This document shows, piece by piece, positions 1 to 8,524 of a stretch of DNA of 64,000 nt (positions are counted from its first letter, which is position 1; each line of letters starts with the position of its first letter). The notes under the pieces were generated by a model that saw nothing but the letters and a program-made list of their open reading frames with translations, was not told the DNA's origin and ran no database searches. A program made the translations under genes and the position numbers. The stretch is taken from positions 1-64,000 of the IMG/VR virus record IMGVR_UViG_3300021962_000035; one strand, 5' to 3'. Source of the DNA: a virus.

Positions 1-2
1 CT

Positions 3-555
3 CAGGGAGCACAAGGTAACACAGGAGCACAAGGTGCTGCAGGAACCAACGGAGCACAAGGAGCTCAAGGAGCACAGGGTAACACAGGAGCACAAGGTGC
101 TGCAGGAACCAACGGAGCTCAGGGAGCACAAGGTGCTGCAGGATCTTCAGGATCTAGCGGAGCACAGGGAGCACAGGGAGCACAGGGAGCACAGGGTAAC
201 ACAGGAGCACAGGGAGCACAAGGTGCTGCAGGAACCTCAGGATCTTCAGGATCTAGCGGAGCACAGGGAGCTCAGGGAGCTCAGGGAGCACAAGGTAACA
301 CAGGAGCACAAGGTGCTGCAGGAACCAACGGAGCACAAGGAGCTCAAGGAGCACAGGGTAACACAGGAGCACAAGGTGCTGCAGGAACCAACGGAGCTCA
401 GGGAGCTCAAGGTAACACCGGAGCACAAGGAGCTGCAGGAACCAACGGAGCACAAGGAGCTCAGGGTAACACCGGAGCACAAGGAGCTGCAGGAACCAAC
501 GGAGCACAAGGAGCTGCAGGAGCACAAGGAACAGAAGGTAATGACGGAGCAAACA
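3..555 (+). repeat. Collagen-like Gly-X-Y coding repeat, block 1
   Basis: This is tandem DNA repetition built on 9-base units encoding Gly-Ala-Gln and related triplets. A frequent 27-base unit encodes [10 protein letters not shown] short variant encodes GSSGSSG. All three forward frames and much of the reverse strand stay open because of the repetition. The repeat could expand or contract by recombination. Confidence 0.85.
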
Positions 556-1685
556 GCGGTAGATGGAGATTCTCAACAGCATTAACATCACCCAACAACC
601 CCGGTGCAACCCAGTTTATAAGTGATGTTACAGGCATTGCTTCTATAGGAAGACTCAGTATATCAACTACTTCCATAGCGGCCAACTACGCTGCTTGGTT
701 ATCCTCAATAATCGCTAACCGTACGGTCCTTCAGGTTATAGAGGTTGCTACAAATAGCACTTTAGGTGTATTCAACGTAACAGCCGTTACTAACAATGGT
801 AGCTACTATGATCTTACAGTAACAAACACAGTAGCTAGTGGCGCTTTAACTAATGCAAGAAATTATACGATAGCAATAGTTAATAACGGAGCACAGGGAG
901 CACAGGGAGCAGCTGGAACTAACGGAGCACAGGGAGCACAGGGAGCACAGGGAACTGCAGGAACAAATGGAGCACAAGGAGCTGCAGGAACAAATGGAGC
1001 ACAAGGAGCTGCAGGAACTAACGGAGCACAAGGTGCTGCAGGAACCAACGGAGCACAAGGTGCTGCAGGAACCAACGGAGCACAAGGAGCACAAGGAGCA
1101 CAAGGAGCTACTGGAACTGGAGCACAAGGAGCACAAGGAGCTGGCGGAACTAACGGAACCAATGGAGCACAGGGAGCACAAGGAGCAGCAGGTGGTGGTC
1201 TATCGGGGGGTAGTACACCTAAGCTTGCTTATTGGACAGGTGCTTCTTCTCTAGGTAATTCCGATGTGACGCAAAATACTTTAGCAAACGGAGGTATAAT
1301 CGTAACCACCGCTCTGGAAGTAGGTACTATAGGTACCCACGCAAACGTTACCGGTAGAATAGACGCGGCAAATGATATAGTTGCTTATTCAACTTCTGAT
1401 AAAGAACTGAAAGAAAACTTTGTAAGAATATCTAACGCTTTAAAGAAAGTTGAATCTATATCCGGTTATGAGTTTGATTGGAAACTTGAGCATAAGCACG
1501 AGCACGGTTTCGAAGGACATGACGTAGGTGTAATGGCACAGGAGATAGAAACGGTTCTTCCTGAAGTGGTTAGCACTAAATTTAATGGATACAAAGGCGT
1601 TAAATATGAAAAGATCGTTCCGCTCTTAATTGAAGCTATTAAAGAACTTTCTGCTCAAGTAGATGAACTTAGAAAAAACAAATAA
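3..1685 (+). CDS. Collagen-like tail fibre with C-terminal S74 chaperone (5' partial)
   Basis: The frame is open from the window edge, so the true start lies upstream; 560 codons are visible. Two Gly-X-Y blocks (repeating [12 protein letters not shown] triplets) flank a globular insert of about 110 residues (bases 556-887). The last 140 residues form an intramolecular chaperone/peptidase S74 domain: SDKELKEN near the start, then GVMAQEIE and LPEVV, then a terminal helix. In this family the chaperone trimerises the fibre and cuts itself off just before the Ser of the S-D-x-x-L-K motif (Ser codon at 1395). The protein is probably a trimeric distal tail fibre that contacts the host. It is followed 8 bases later by another adhesin-like gene. 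The repeats contain no Pro or Lys. The S74 identification is firm; the receptor is unknown. Confidence 0.85.
   Translation, partial: QGAQGNTGAQGAAGTNGAQGAQGAQGNTGAQGAAGTNGAQGAQGAAGSSGSSGAQGAQGAQGAQGNTGAQGAQGAAGTSGSSGSSGAQGAQGAQGAQGNTGAQGAAGTNGAQGAQGAQGNTGAQGAAGTNGAQGAQGNTGAQGAAGTNGAQGAQGNTGAQGAAGTNGAQGAAGAQGTEGNDGANSGRWRFSTALTSPNNPGATQFISDVTGIASIGRLSISTTSIAANYAAWLSSIIANRTVLQVIEVATNSTLGVFNVTAVTNNGSYYDLTVTNTVASGALTNARNYTIAIVNNGAQGAQGAAGTNGAQGAQGAQGTAGTNGAQGAAGTNGAQGAAGTNGAQGAAGTNGAQGAAGTNGAQGAQGAQGATGTGAQGAQGAGGTNGTNGAQGAQGAAGGGLSGGSTPKLAYWTGASSLGNSDVTQNTLANGGIIVTTALEVGTIGTHANVTGRIDAANDIVAYSTSDKELKENFVRISNALKKVESISGYEFDWKLEHKHEHGFEGHDVGVMAQEIETVLPEVVSTKFNGYKGVKYEKIVPLLIEAIKELSAQVDELRKNK
888..1199 (+). 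repeat. Collagen-like Gly-X-Y coding repeat, block 2
   Basis: This is a second Gly-X-Y block in the same gene and frame, again dominated by GAQ, GAA and GTN triplets, ending in a Gly-rich hinge (GGG) before the S74 region. It is close enough to block 1 in sequence that recombination between them would delete the globular insert. Confidence 0.85.
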
Positions 1686-1693
1686 TAAACAAT

Positions 1694-2929
1694 ATGGCAT
1701 TACCAAATTCAGCAGCATATAGACAATCCAATTCTTTCTTAGCTGGAACTTTTATACCAAACGGTTCCACCGTAGCATACGCTCCTGCTTATGCAGGTGG
1801 TGGTGCTACTGGTGCAGTCTTTCCTAATCTTGGTGCAGGTTACGGATCAACAACATGGAGAAATGGAGTTGAAATAGGGGGAACCGCAAACGGATCTTCA
1901 AACCAGGCCATTTACTACACGATATATTCTGACACCTACACTCAAGGAACAACAACTCAGCCGAACGCTTTGCCTGTTGTTTGGGGAGTTACTACAGGAA
2001 ACTCAACAACAGATATTCTTAATCTAGTTAATAAACTTCCTGCGATGTACCCGACCACTAAGCACACAACTTATGCTCAGGCCGTTACTTGGCTTAACAC
2101 CGGAGGTTATTTCTTGGCCAACAGAAATTATCCGGCTATAATGTATAATGAGAGCACCCCAATGATCTCAGCTTTTGATCCTTCATTTTCCGCTTCTTAC
2201 CCTTTAACAGGAACTGCTATAAAGGATTTAACTGGAAACGCTACCTCCGCAGGTACTCTACAAGGATCTGCTTCTTGGGATTCAACCGATAAAAACTCTA
2301 TATTATTACCCACTAGCTCGAGTATTGCTTTACCTCAAAATATTTTTAGCAATTACGTTCTTGAAAGTAATAGCGCTAACCGTTTAACTTTTAGCGTATG
2401 GTTTTATTTAACAACACTTCCTGGTACTAATCTCATAGCAACTTTATTTAACCTTACTGATAATAGGGCAGGGACTACAAATAGACCTGGAGCTATTCCT
2501 CAATCAACAGAATGCTGGATGGCGCTTTATGTAAATAGCGCCGGAGAGATTCGTTTGGAGGGCGATCCTCAGTGTAGCGGAGCAGCGGTTACCACAGCAA
2601 GTAAACTTACAACTACCCCAGTAACAACAGGGTCTTGGCATAATATAACTTTTACCGCAGATTTCACAACAACTAACTCTAATATAAAAGTTTGTTATGA
2701 TGGTGTTATAGGCGGGACCGTTACATATATTTGGCCTGTTAGTGGTCCTGTTGCAAACACACCTAACGGAGTAGGTCTACTAGGATGCTCCGCTACGAAT
2801 TCTACTGGAATAATTCTTAATGGTACTGGTATGAATGGAAAGATAGGAGCATCTTACATTTACTATGATGAGATTAACGATACACAGAAAGCTGATCTCT
2901 ATAGCAAGACCCTTCCGATCTACCCTTAA
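1694..2929 (+). CDS. Tail fibre/adhesin with LamG-like C-terminal domain
   Basis: 411 residues, beginning 8 bases after the fibre gene. The first 170 residues are rich in Gly, Ala, Thr and Asn and contain a stretch typical of fibre attachment regions. Residues from about 175 to the end look like a concanavalin/LamG-type jelly roll: LTFSVWFYL strand, then GSWHNITFTADF, then MNGKIGASYIYYDEI, which is the usual LamG order (F-x-V-W-F, W-H-x-I, G-x-I-x-x-x-x-I-Y). Such domains bind glycans. It is likely a receptor-binding or fibre-tip protein working with the collagen-like fibre upstream. The LamG call is a pattern judgement and the exact role is inferred. Confidence 0.6.
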   Translation: MALPNSAAYRQSNSFLAGTFIPNGSTVAYAPAYAGGGATGAVFPNLGAGYGSTTWRNGVEIGGTANGSSNQAIYYTIYSDTYTQGTTTQPNALPVVWGVTTGNSTTDILNLVNKLPAMYPTTKHTTYAQAVTWLNTGGYFLANRNYPAIMYNESTPMISAFDPSFSASYPLTGTAIKDLTGNATSAGTLQGSASWDSTDKNSILLPTSSSIALPQNIFSNYVLESNSANRLTFSVWFYLTTLPGTNLIATLFNLTDNRAGTTNRPGAIPQSTECWMALYVNSAGEIRLEGDPQCSGAAVTTASKLTTTPVTTGSWHNITFTADFTTTNSNIKVCYDGVIGGTVTYIWPVSGPVANTPNGVGLLGCSATNSTGIILNGTGMNGKIGASYIYYDEINDTQKADLYSKTLPIYP

Positions 2930-2996
2930 ATAATAATCAAATTTACGGAACTTAAGCTTGTAGCTGTGGTATAATTTATAAATTTAATTGTAAATT

Positions 2997-3575
2997 ATGC
3001 AGGTACAGTGTTTAATAGTTGACGACTTTTACAGCAACGTTGACGAGGTTAGAAATTTTGCTTTGCAGCAAGATTTTAGCGTGAATGGAAACTATCCAGG
3101 ACACAGAACGGATTCATTCATTACTGATAGTGCTAAGGATCTAATACAGGATATTATTAGACCTTTTGCAGGAAATGTTATCTGGTGGGGAGATGACTAT
3201 ACAGGGGCTTTCCAATACACAACAGCATCAGATAGATCATGGATCCACTCAGATTACACCACCAACTGGGCAGGAGTTTTATATTTAACTCCGGATGCAC
3301 CCATATCTGCAGGAACCGGACTTTTCAAATTGAAAGAAAACGGTTTAAGAAGCTGGAAGAATTCAGATCACACAGACGAGGAAAATAGAAACGCTCTTCA
3401 TAATAAATATTCTCAGGACTACACAAAATGGGAGATGGTTGATAAGATCGGAAACGTTTATAATAGATTAGTTCTTTACAGAGGGGATTTATTCCATGTC
3501 TCTCTAGATTACTTTGGCGATAGCAAAGAAAATGGAAGACTATTTCAATTATTCTTTTTTAATACAGAGAGATAA
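2997..3575 (+). CDS. 2OG-Fe(II) oxygenase-like protein (DUF6445-like)
   Basis: 192 residues. An iron-binding triad can be read: His-x-Asp in WIHSDYT near residue 83, a distal His in DLFHVS, and an Arg in NGRLFQLFFF that would bind 2-oxoglutarate. The strand pattern (AGVLYLTP, GTGLFK, LVLYRGDLF) fits the double-stranded beta-helix fold of 2-oxoglutarate dioxygenases, most like the small phage/bacterial DUF6445 group. The reaction would be hydroxylation of a protein or small molecule. The next gene, a glycosyltransferase, starts on the last base of this stop codon (TAATG), so the two are translationally coupled. The substrate is unknown. Confidence 0.65.
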   Translation: MQVQCLIVDDFYSNVDEVRNFALQQDFSVNGNYPGHRTDSFITDSAKDLIQDIIRPFAGNVIWWGDDYTGAFQYTTASDRSWIHSDYTTNWAGVLYLTPDAPISAGTGLFKLKENGLRSWKNSDHTDEENRNALHNKYSQDYTKWEMVDKIGNVYNRLVLYRGDLFHVSLDYFGDSKENGRLFQLFFFNTER

Positions 3576-4837
3576 TGATAACAAAAAAACCTAGCGCTAT
3601 TGTTTACGGGTGGCCTATTAAAGGATCCGTTACACTCCAGTCGGATATCTATTTTGAAGAAAGACTTTATGACGAAGTCACAGTATACTCCCTAGATTAC
3701 ACCGGAAATGTCATAGATGATTATACTAAACACAAGCCTGATCTAATCATATCCATAATAGAGGATATCAACGTTCCCGATGAGAGATTAAGGGAAATAA
3801 GTTTTGTTTACAATTTTCAGGTCCCGGGTAATGTTTTAGCTAATGATATTGTAGCACAATCCACATTCAGAAACTGCTCTTTGTCCAGACCTAAATTTTC
3901 TATATTCACACCAACATATGATACCAACCCACTTAGATTGAAAAGACTTTATGAAAGTTTAAAGGCTCAAACTATGGGAAATTGGGAATGGGTTGTTTTG
4001 GACGATACTCCAGGAAAAACTACGTGGGAGCTTATAAACGAAATAGCAGAGAAAGATTATAGGGTTAAACCTCACAAAATGTTACCGACTAGCGGAGGAA
4101 ACATTGGGCTAGTTAAACGTAGAGCAGCTATGCTCTGTGAAGGTGATTGGTTATTCGAATTAGATCACGACGACGCACTTATAAGTAATTGTTTAGAAAT
4201 GTGTTCATCTGCAGCTAGCGTTTATAAGGATGCTGGGTTCATATACACAGATTGCTGCGAACTCTACGAAGACGGTGAATTTAAAAGCTATGATTATGAC
4301 AGATCAGGTAACTGGTACGGCAGAGAGGATAACTACTACTGTTGGGGATATGCTGGACACACGATGGTTGTAGCAGACGGGAAAGAATATTTAGCTCATC
4401 ACACTGCAGATATAAATCCAAGGACGATTAGATTTAATATAGGAATGCCAAACCATGCTAGAATGTGGAGAAGGGATGTCTATCATAGAATAGGCGGACA
4501 CAATCCAAAATTCCCTGTAGCGGACGATTTTGAGCTCATTATAAGGACTTTTCTTAATACCCGTATGGTACATGTTAAAGAGATGCTATATCTCCAATAC
4601 AGCGATAGAAACACCACTACAAGCAATAATTCAATTGACATAAATAGGAGAGCTAGATTAATAAGGGATTACTACAATCCGAAAATACATCAAAGAATAT
4701 TGGACCTTGGTGGGGTTGATTGGGATTGGGATCCAGAAACAGCTACTAGTCCTAGACTACAACACGAAGGGGGAGAAAAATTAAAATTCGGAATTGAGGA
4801 ATCGTATCTAAATTACATATATGCTAAGGAGAAGTAA
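3575..4837 (+). CDS. Glycosyltransferase family 2 with N-terminal extension
   Basis: 420 residues. Residues 1-105 form an extra domain of unknown function. From about residue 107 a GT-A fold begins (FSIFTPTYDTNP, then LKAQTMGNWEWVVLDD), followed by the acidic metal-binding motif in LFELDHDDAL. These are features of GT2 enzymes that transfer a sugar from a nucleotide donor. Its ATG overlaps the stop of the oxygenase-like gene, and its own end overlaps the next glycosyltransferase by 17 bases, so the three form one translational unit. It may decorate virion proteins or host surface glycans; acceptor and donor cannot be read from sequence. Confidence 0.8.
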   Translation: MITKKPSAIVYGWPIKGSVTLQSDIYFEERLYDEVTVYSLDYTGNVIDDYTKHKPDLIISIIEDINVPDERLREISFVYNFQVPGNVLANDIVAQSTFRNCSLSRPKFSIFTPTYDTNPLRLKRLYESLKAQTMGNWEWVVLDDTPGKTTWELINEIAEKDYRVKPHKMLPTSGGNIGLVKRRAAMLCEGDWLFELDHDDALISNCLEMCSSAASVYKDAGFIYTDCCELYEDGEFKSYDYDRSGNWYGREDNYYCWGYAGHTMVVADGKEYLAHHTADINPRTIRFNIGMPNHARMWRRDVYHRIGGHNPKFPVADDFELIIRTFLNTRMVHVKEMLYLQYSDRNTTTSNNSIDINRRARLIRDYYNPKIHQRILDLGGVDWDWDPETATSPRLQHEGGEKLKFGIEESYLNYIYAKEK

Positions 4838-6023
4838 AATATGTTTAAATGCTATGGTAGCAAACGAATCCAGAACTATTCTAAGAATGCTGGAATCTTG
4901 CTATCAATATGTGGATTATTGGGTTATCCAGGACAATGGATCTACTGACGGAACACAGGATCTAATCAGAAACTTTTTTGCGGAGAAACAAATACCTGGG
5001 TTTCTTTACGAAACTAAATGGGAATATCCGGGATGGAATAGGGATCATACTTTGCAAACGTGTTTAAAATCAGATCATGGATGTGATTGGATTTTAAGGA
5101 TGGATGCAGATGAACAACTTGTTGTTGATGCTGATTTTGACTGGAACATTTTAAATGATCATTCAATTCAGAGCTTTAATATAACAGCTGATGGCGGGGG
5201 CAGTGTTTACTTCAGAACTTGGTTATGGAATGCAAGACTTCCGTGGTTATTCAAGCATGATAAAAGACACGAGGTAATTCTTTTGCCTGAGTCTGGATCT
5301 AATGACGAAGGATTTCAAAGAGTAAATCTACCTAGATCATTTAGACATATTATAACTAATGATGGACAAACTTGGGCTTCACCAACTAAGTTTTTAAAGG
5401 ATGCTCTGGAGCTAGAATCCGATCAAGTAACAAGCGGTAAAGTATTAGAAGACACATATCATCTTTGGTATATCGGAAAAAGCTATTCTGATTGCTATGA
5501 AGATTCGGATAACTTTCCATTTAAAAGAGCTCACTCAATAGAGTATGCAAGAAGGGCAATATTTTATTTTGAACAGTATCTAAATGTTATGCATGACTGG
5601 GAAAATAAGAAAACTGGGCATTTCCAAAATGAAATGTCCTACCTTGGTATGTGCTTAATAGCTAACGCGTACAGATTTATGGAAGATAAAGAAACTGCAC
5701 TTTTTTATCTTGCGAACGCCGAGCAATTCTGTCCCGAAAGAAATGAACATCTAATGTGGATGACTGAAATTTTTCTATCTATCGGAGACTATGATTCCAT
5801 GCTTGGATGCACCAGAAGATTGACAGATCCTGCTAGAAAAAATCCATTTCCTAATAGATGTTTTCTTTTAACCAATTCTGCTTACCCTGATACCGGAACA
5901 TATGTTCACGATCTTCATAAAATTGCAAATCACAAAAACGAGATAGTAGATGTGATTCCTACGGAAGACATCCAACCAAATAAAGTATTAACATCAGCCC
6001 AAGGGCCTTCATTCTTAAAATAA
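4821..6023 (+). CDS. Glycosyltransferase family 2
   Basis: 400 residues. The N-terminus reads ICLNAMVANES, then YWVIQDNGSTDGT, then WILRMDADEQ: the nucleotide-sugar site and DxD motif of GT2 enzymes, here resembling the SunS/TPR-containing type. The C-terminal third (residues 235-340) is helical and TPR-like. The start at 4821 keeps the first beta strand complete; an in-frame ATG at 4851 would cut into it. The gene overlaps the upstream glycosyltransferase by 17 bases. Members of this subgroup often glycosylate peptides or proteins, which fits a virion-modification role, but that is inference. Confidence 0.8.
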   Translation: MLRRSKICLNAMVANESRTILRMLESCYQYVDYWVIQDNGSTDGTQDLIRNFFAEKQIPGFLYETKWEYPGWNRDHTLQTCLKSDHGCDWILRMDADEQLVVDADFDWNILNDHSIQSFNITADGGGSVYFRTWLWNARLPWLFKHDKRHEVILLPESGSNDEGFQRVNLPRSFRHIITNDGQTWASPTKFLKDALELESDQVTSGKVLEDTYHLWYIGKSYSDCYEDSDNFPFKRAHSIEYARRAIFYFEQYLNVMHDWENKKTGHFQNEMSYLGMCLIANAYRFMEDKETALFYLANAEQFCPERNEHLMWMTEIFLSIGDYDSMLGCTRRLTDPARKNPFPNRCFLLTNSAYPDTGTYVHDLHKIANHKNEIVDVIPTEDIQPNKVLTSAQGPSFLK

Positions 6024-6036
6024 AAATAAAATAAAT

Positions 6037-6312
6037 ATGTCAGAACAAATTAAATTACCAGAAGAACTCTTAATGGAAATTCAAAAATTAAGAGATGAGC
6101 TAACACAGAATGTGATTAGAATCGGAAGACTTAATGTAGAAGCTGCTTTCCACAGAAAAGATTTAGAATTGGTTGAGCAAGAGCTTAAAGCTCTTTATGA
6201 CTATGCCGAGGATATTTCTATTAGAGAGTCAGAACTTCAACAAAAAGTTATTTCCGAATACGGAAACGGAAAACTTGATTTCGAATCGGGTATGTTTACT
6301 AAAGAAGCTTAA
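6037..6312 (+). CDS. Small coiled-coil protein
   Basis: 91 residues, highly charged and almost entirely helical, with heptad-like spacing of Leu/Ile from residue 8 to 65. It sits between two glycosyltransferase genes and is preceded by an AT-rich AAATAAAT leader without a Shine-Dalgarno sequence. No family was recognised. It could be a chaperone or trimerisation partner for a fibre or for the neighbouring enzymes. Confidence 0.65.
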   Translation: MSEQIKLPEELLMEIQKLRDELTQNVIRIGRLNVEAAFHRKDLELVEQELKALYDYAEDISIRESELQQKVISEYGNGKLDFESGMFTKEA

Positions 6313-6321
6313 TCTATCTTA

Positions 6322-7278
6322 GTGGACAGAAAAAGGATATTATACGTCTCTCCACATTTTTCGACCGGAGGACTTCCACAATACTTGCTTAAAAAAATAG
6401 AATCTTTTAATGATTCTAGCGATATCTATTGTGTAGAATACTCGTATTATGGAGATGCTTATGTGGTCCAAAGAAATAAAGTTATCTCTATTTTAGGTGA
6501 TCGATTTATATCTTTGGGAGACGATAAGTCCAAGTTAATTGATATAATTTCTATCATTTCTCCAGACATTATACATTTTGAGGAGATAGTAGAAACTTTT
6601 ATTGATAATAATATTCTAAAATCAATTTACAGTAAGGAAAGAAATTATTTTATTTGCGAGACTTGTCACAGTTCACAAATAGATCCTTCTGTTAAAATTT
6701 ATAAACCTGATAAGTTTGTTATGGTTTCTAAATGGATTAGAGATAAGTTTAGTATACTAGGAATACCTAGCGAACTTCTCGAATATCCTATAGAGAATAA
6801 GAAACCTGATAGGAGTTTAGCTTTATCTGATCTTGGCTTAGATCCAAATAAGAAGCACATCGTAAATGTTGGGTTATTTACGCCAGGAAAAAATCAGGGT
6901 GAACTGATTAGATATGCTAAAGCTTTGGAGAAGTTTCCCATAGAATTTCATTTTATAGGAAATCAAGCTCCTAATTTTTCTGGTTACTGGGAACCTTTAA
7001 TGAGGGATCTACCCATAAATTGTAGAATTTGGGGTGAAAGAAACGATGTTGATACATTTTATCAAGCTGCGGATCTTTTCGTTTTTACTTCCGTTTTTGA
7101 ACTTAATCCTCTTTGTATAAAGGAATCACTCTCCTGGAAAACACCGGTTATTTTTAGAAATCTTGATACCTATAGTAATTCATATAACGATAATAATTTA
7201 TCACATTATCTGACTGAGGATTTAGAAAAAAATGTGTATAAGATACTAGAGATTCTTGGGTTTATTAAACAAATGTAA
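6322..7278 (+). CDS. Glycosyltransferase family 4-like (GT-B)
   Basis: 318 residues from a GTG start at 6322. The N-terminus has the GT-B opening (RILYVSPHFSTGGLPQ, with the Gly-rich loop). The C-terminal half has HIVNVGLFTPGKNQ, FHFIGNQAP and the donor-binding segment FVFTSVFELNPLCIKESL, where the two Glu residues have the E-x7-E type spacing of GT4 enzymes. The product is somewhat short for GT4 (usually 350-400 residues), as the acceptor-binding N-domain is compact. It is part of the 3575-8465 glycosylation cluster. Confidence 0.75.
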   Translation: MDRKRILYVSPHFSTGGLPQYLLKKIESFNDSSDIYCVEYSYYGDAYVVQRNKVISILGDRFISLGDDKSKLIDIISIISPDIIHFEEIVETFIDNNILKSIYSKERNYFICETCHSSQIDPSVKIYKPDKFVMVSKWIRDKFSILGIPSELLEYPIENKKPDRSLALSDLGLDPNKKHIVNVGLFTPGKNQGELIRYAKALEKFPIEFHFIGNQAPNFSGYWEPLMRDLPINCRIWGERNDVDTFYQAADLFVFTSVFELNPLCIKESLSWKTPVIFRNLDTYSNSYNDNNLSHYLTEDLEKNVYKILEILGFIKQM

Positions 7279-7283
7279 AGTCG

Positions 7284-8465
7284 ATGCAGATACACAAAGA
7301 GTCAATATTGGTCTATAACGATCTGAAAAAAGCAGATTATCCTATATTTAAACATAAGGTAAGCATCAAAATATGGTTTGATTTTTCGCCAAAGGTTTTA
7401 ATTTCTTTTGGCGACTATAATCTGGAACCGTATACTATTAAAATGTTTGACGGAAACGGTAACCTTTTCCACATTAGTGAAATAGAAACTGGATTCTTTA
7501 CTTACGCATATAGAAGATGGATAACTGACACAACTATATTTGTTTATGATAGTAACGGATTAGAGGTATCAAGGTTTAATCTTATTGAGAAAATAAAATC
7601 AGGTAAAGTTATAGTAGCACTTGAAAGTAGTTCTTTAGGAGATACTATTGCTTGGATTCCTTATGTTAATAAATTTGCTGAGGATCATAATTGTTCTGAT
7701 ATTACAGTCACCACATTTTGGAATCACCTTTTCGAGGGTGAATATGATAGACTACAATTTAAGCATCCGGGATATCGTACCGAAGAGATTGACGTTATTA
7801 TAGGAGTTGGGTGGTATATTGAGGAGGACGTAAATTATCACAAAGTAGATCCCAGAATTTGTCCATTACAGAAAGTTGCCGCTGATATACTGGGGGTAGA
7901 GTATGTCGGTGAAATAAAGCCTAGGATAAAAAAAACAATTAAAGAAAGACCTACTGATAAAAAATATATCTGCATTGGGACTGAATCTACTGCTGCTGCT
8001 AAACATTGGAATCATCCCAACGGATGGCAGGGATTAGTTGATAGTTTTAAAGAAATAGGATACGAGGTTATACTTATTCACACACAGGGAAATTTCTTAT
8101 CTGGTGTTATTGACAAAACTGGAGATTTACCTATAGAGGATAGAATAAGTGATATACTCAATTCTGAATTTTTTATTGGGATAAGCTCTGGACTTTCCTG
8201 GTTGTCATGGGGACTAAATATACCTGTAGTTTTGATATCTGGGTTTACGCATAAATTTTGTGAGTTCTCTGACAAAACTCTTAGAATAATTAATGAGGAT
8301 AGGTGTCACGGGTGTTTTAATAAAATTGATTACAAATTTGATAGGGGAGACTGGATGTGGTGTCCCGTGCATAAAGATACTGATAGGCATTTTGAGTGCA
8401 CTAAATCCATAACACCCGATCAAGTATTTTCTCTAATTAAGAATTGGGAATTCTTTAAAGGATAG
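7284..8465 (+). CDS. TibC/Aah-like protein O-heptosyltransferase
   Basis: 393 residues. The N-terminal 110 residues form a beta-rich domain; then a GT9-type GT-B core follows (VALESSSLGDTIAWIPYV, then ICIGTESTAAAKHWNH, then FFIGISSGLSWLSW). Near the C-terminus four cysteines (C341, C344, C360, C372) sit in a CxxC-x15-C-x11-C arrangement, matching the iron-binding finger of autotransporter strand-loop-strand O-heptosyltransferases, in which it supports a dodecameric enzyme. Known family members hyperglycosylate Ser residues of bacterial autotransporter adhesins. Here the enzyme lies in a phage tail-fibre cluster, so a fibre or a host adhesin is the likely acceptor. Family assignment is fairly strong; the sugar and the acceptor are inferred. 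Confidence 0.75.
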   Translation: MQIHKESILVYNDLKKADYPIFKHKVSIKIWFDFSPKVLISFGDYNLEPYTIKMFDGNGNLFHISEIETGFFTYAYRRWITDTTIFVYDSNGLEVSRFNLIEKIKSGKVIVALESSSLGDTIAWIPYVNKFAEDHNCSDITVTTFWNHLFEGEYDRLQFKHPGYRTEEIDVIIGVGWYIEEDVNYHKVDPRICPLQKVAADILGVEYVGEIKPRIKKTIKERPTDKKYICIGTESTAAAKHWNHPNGWQGLVDSFKEIGYEVILIHTQGNFLSGVIDKTGDLPIEDRISDILNSEFFIGISSGLSWLSWGLNIPVVLISGFTHKFCEFSDKTLRIINEDRCHGCFNKIDYKFDRGDWMWCPVHKDTDRHFECTKSITPDQVFSLIKNWEFFKG

Positions 8466-8492
8466 CAGCAAACTTCCCTTATTTATTTAGAA

Positions 8493-8505
8493 GGATATAT
8501 AAAAG
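8493..8505 (+). promoter_or_regulatory. Putative late promoter motif (GATATATA class)
   Basis: GGATATATAAAAG lies 20 bases before the ATG at 8525. The GATATATA core recurs before at least eight other mostly structural genes in this window, at similar distances. Confidence 0.5.
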
Positions 8506-8524
8506 AAAGATATCCACTAAAAGA

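Noticed and set aside
34-585. Open frames in other phases and on the reverse strand over the collagen-like repeats (also 863-1254).
   Set aside because: They exist only because a 9-base repeat keeps all frames open; the Gly-X-Y frame continues without interruption into the S74 domain, so that is the real gene.
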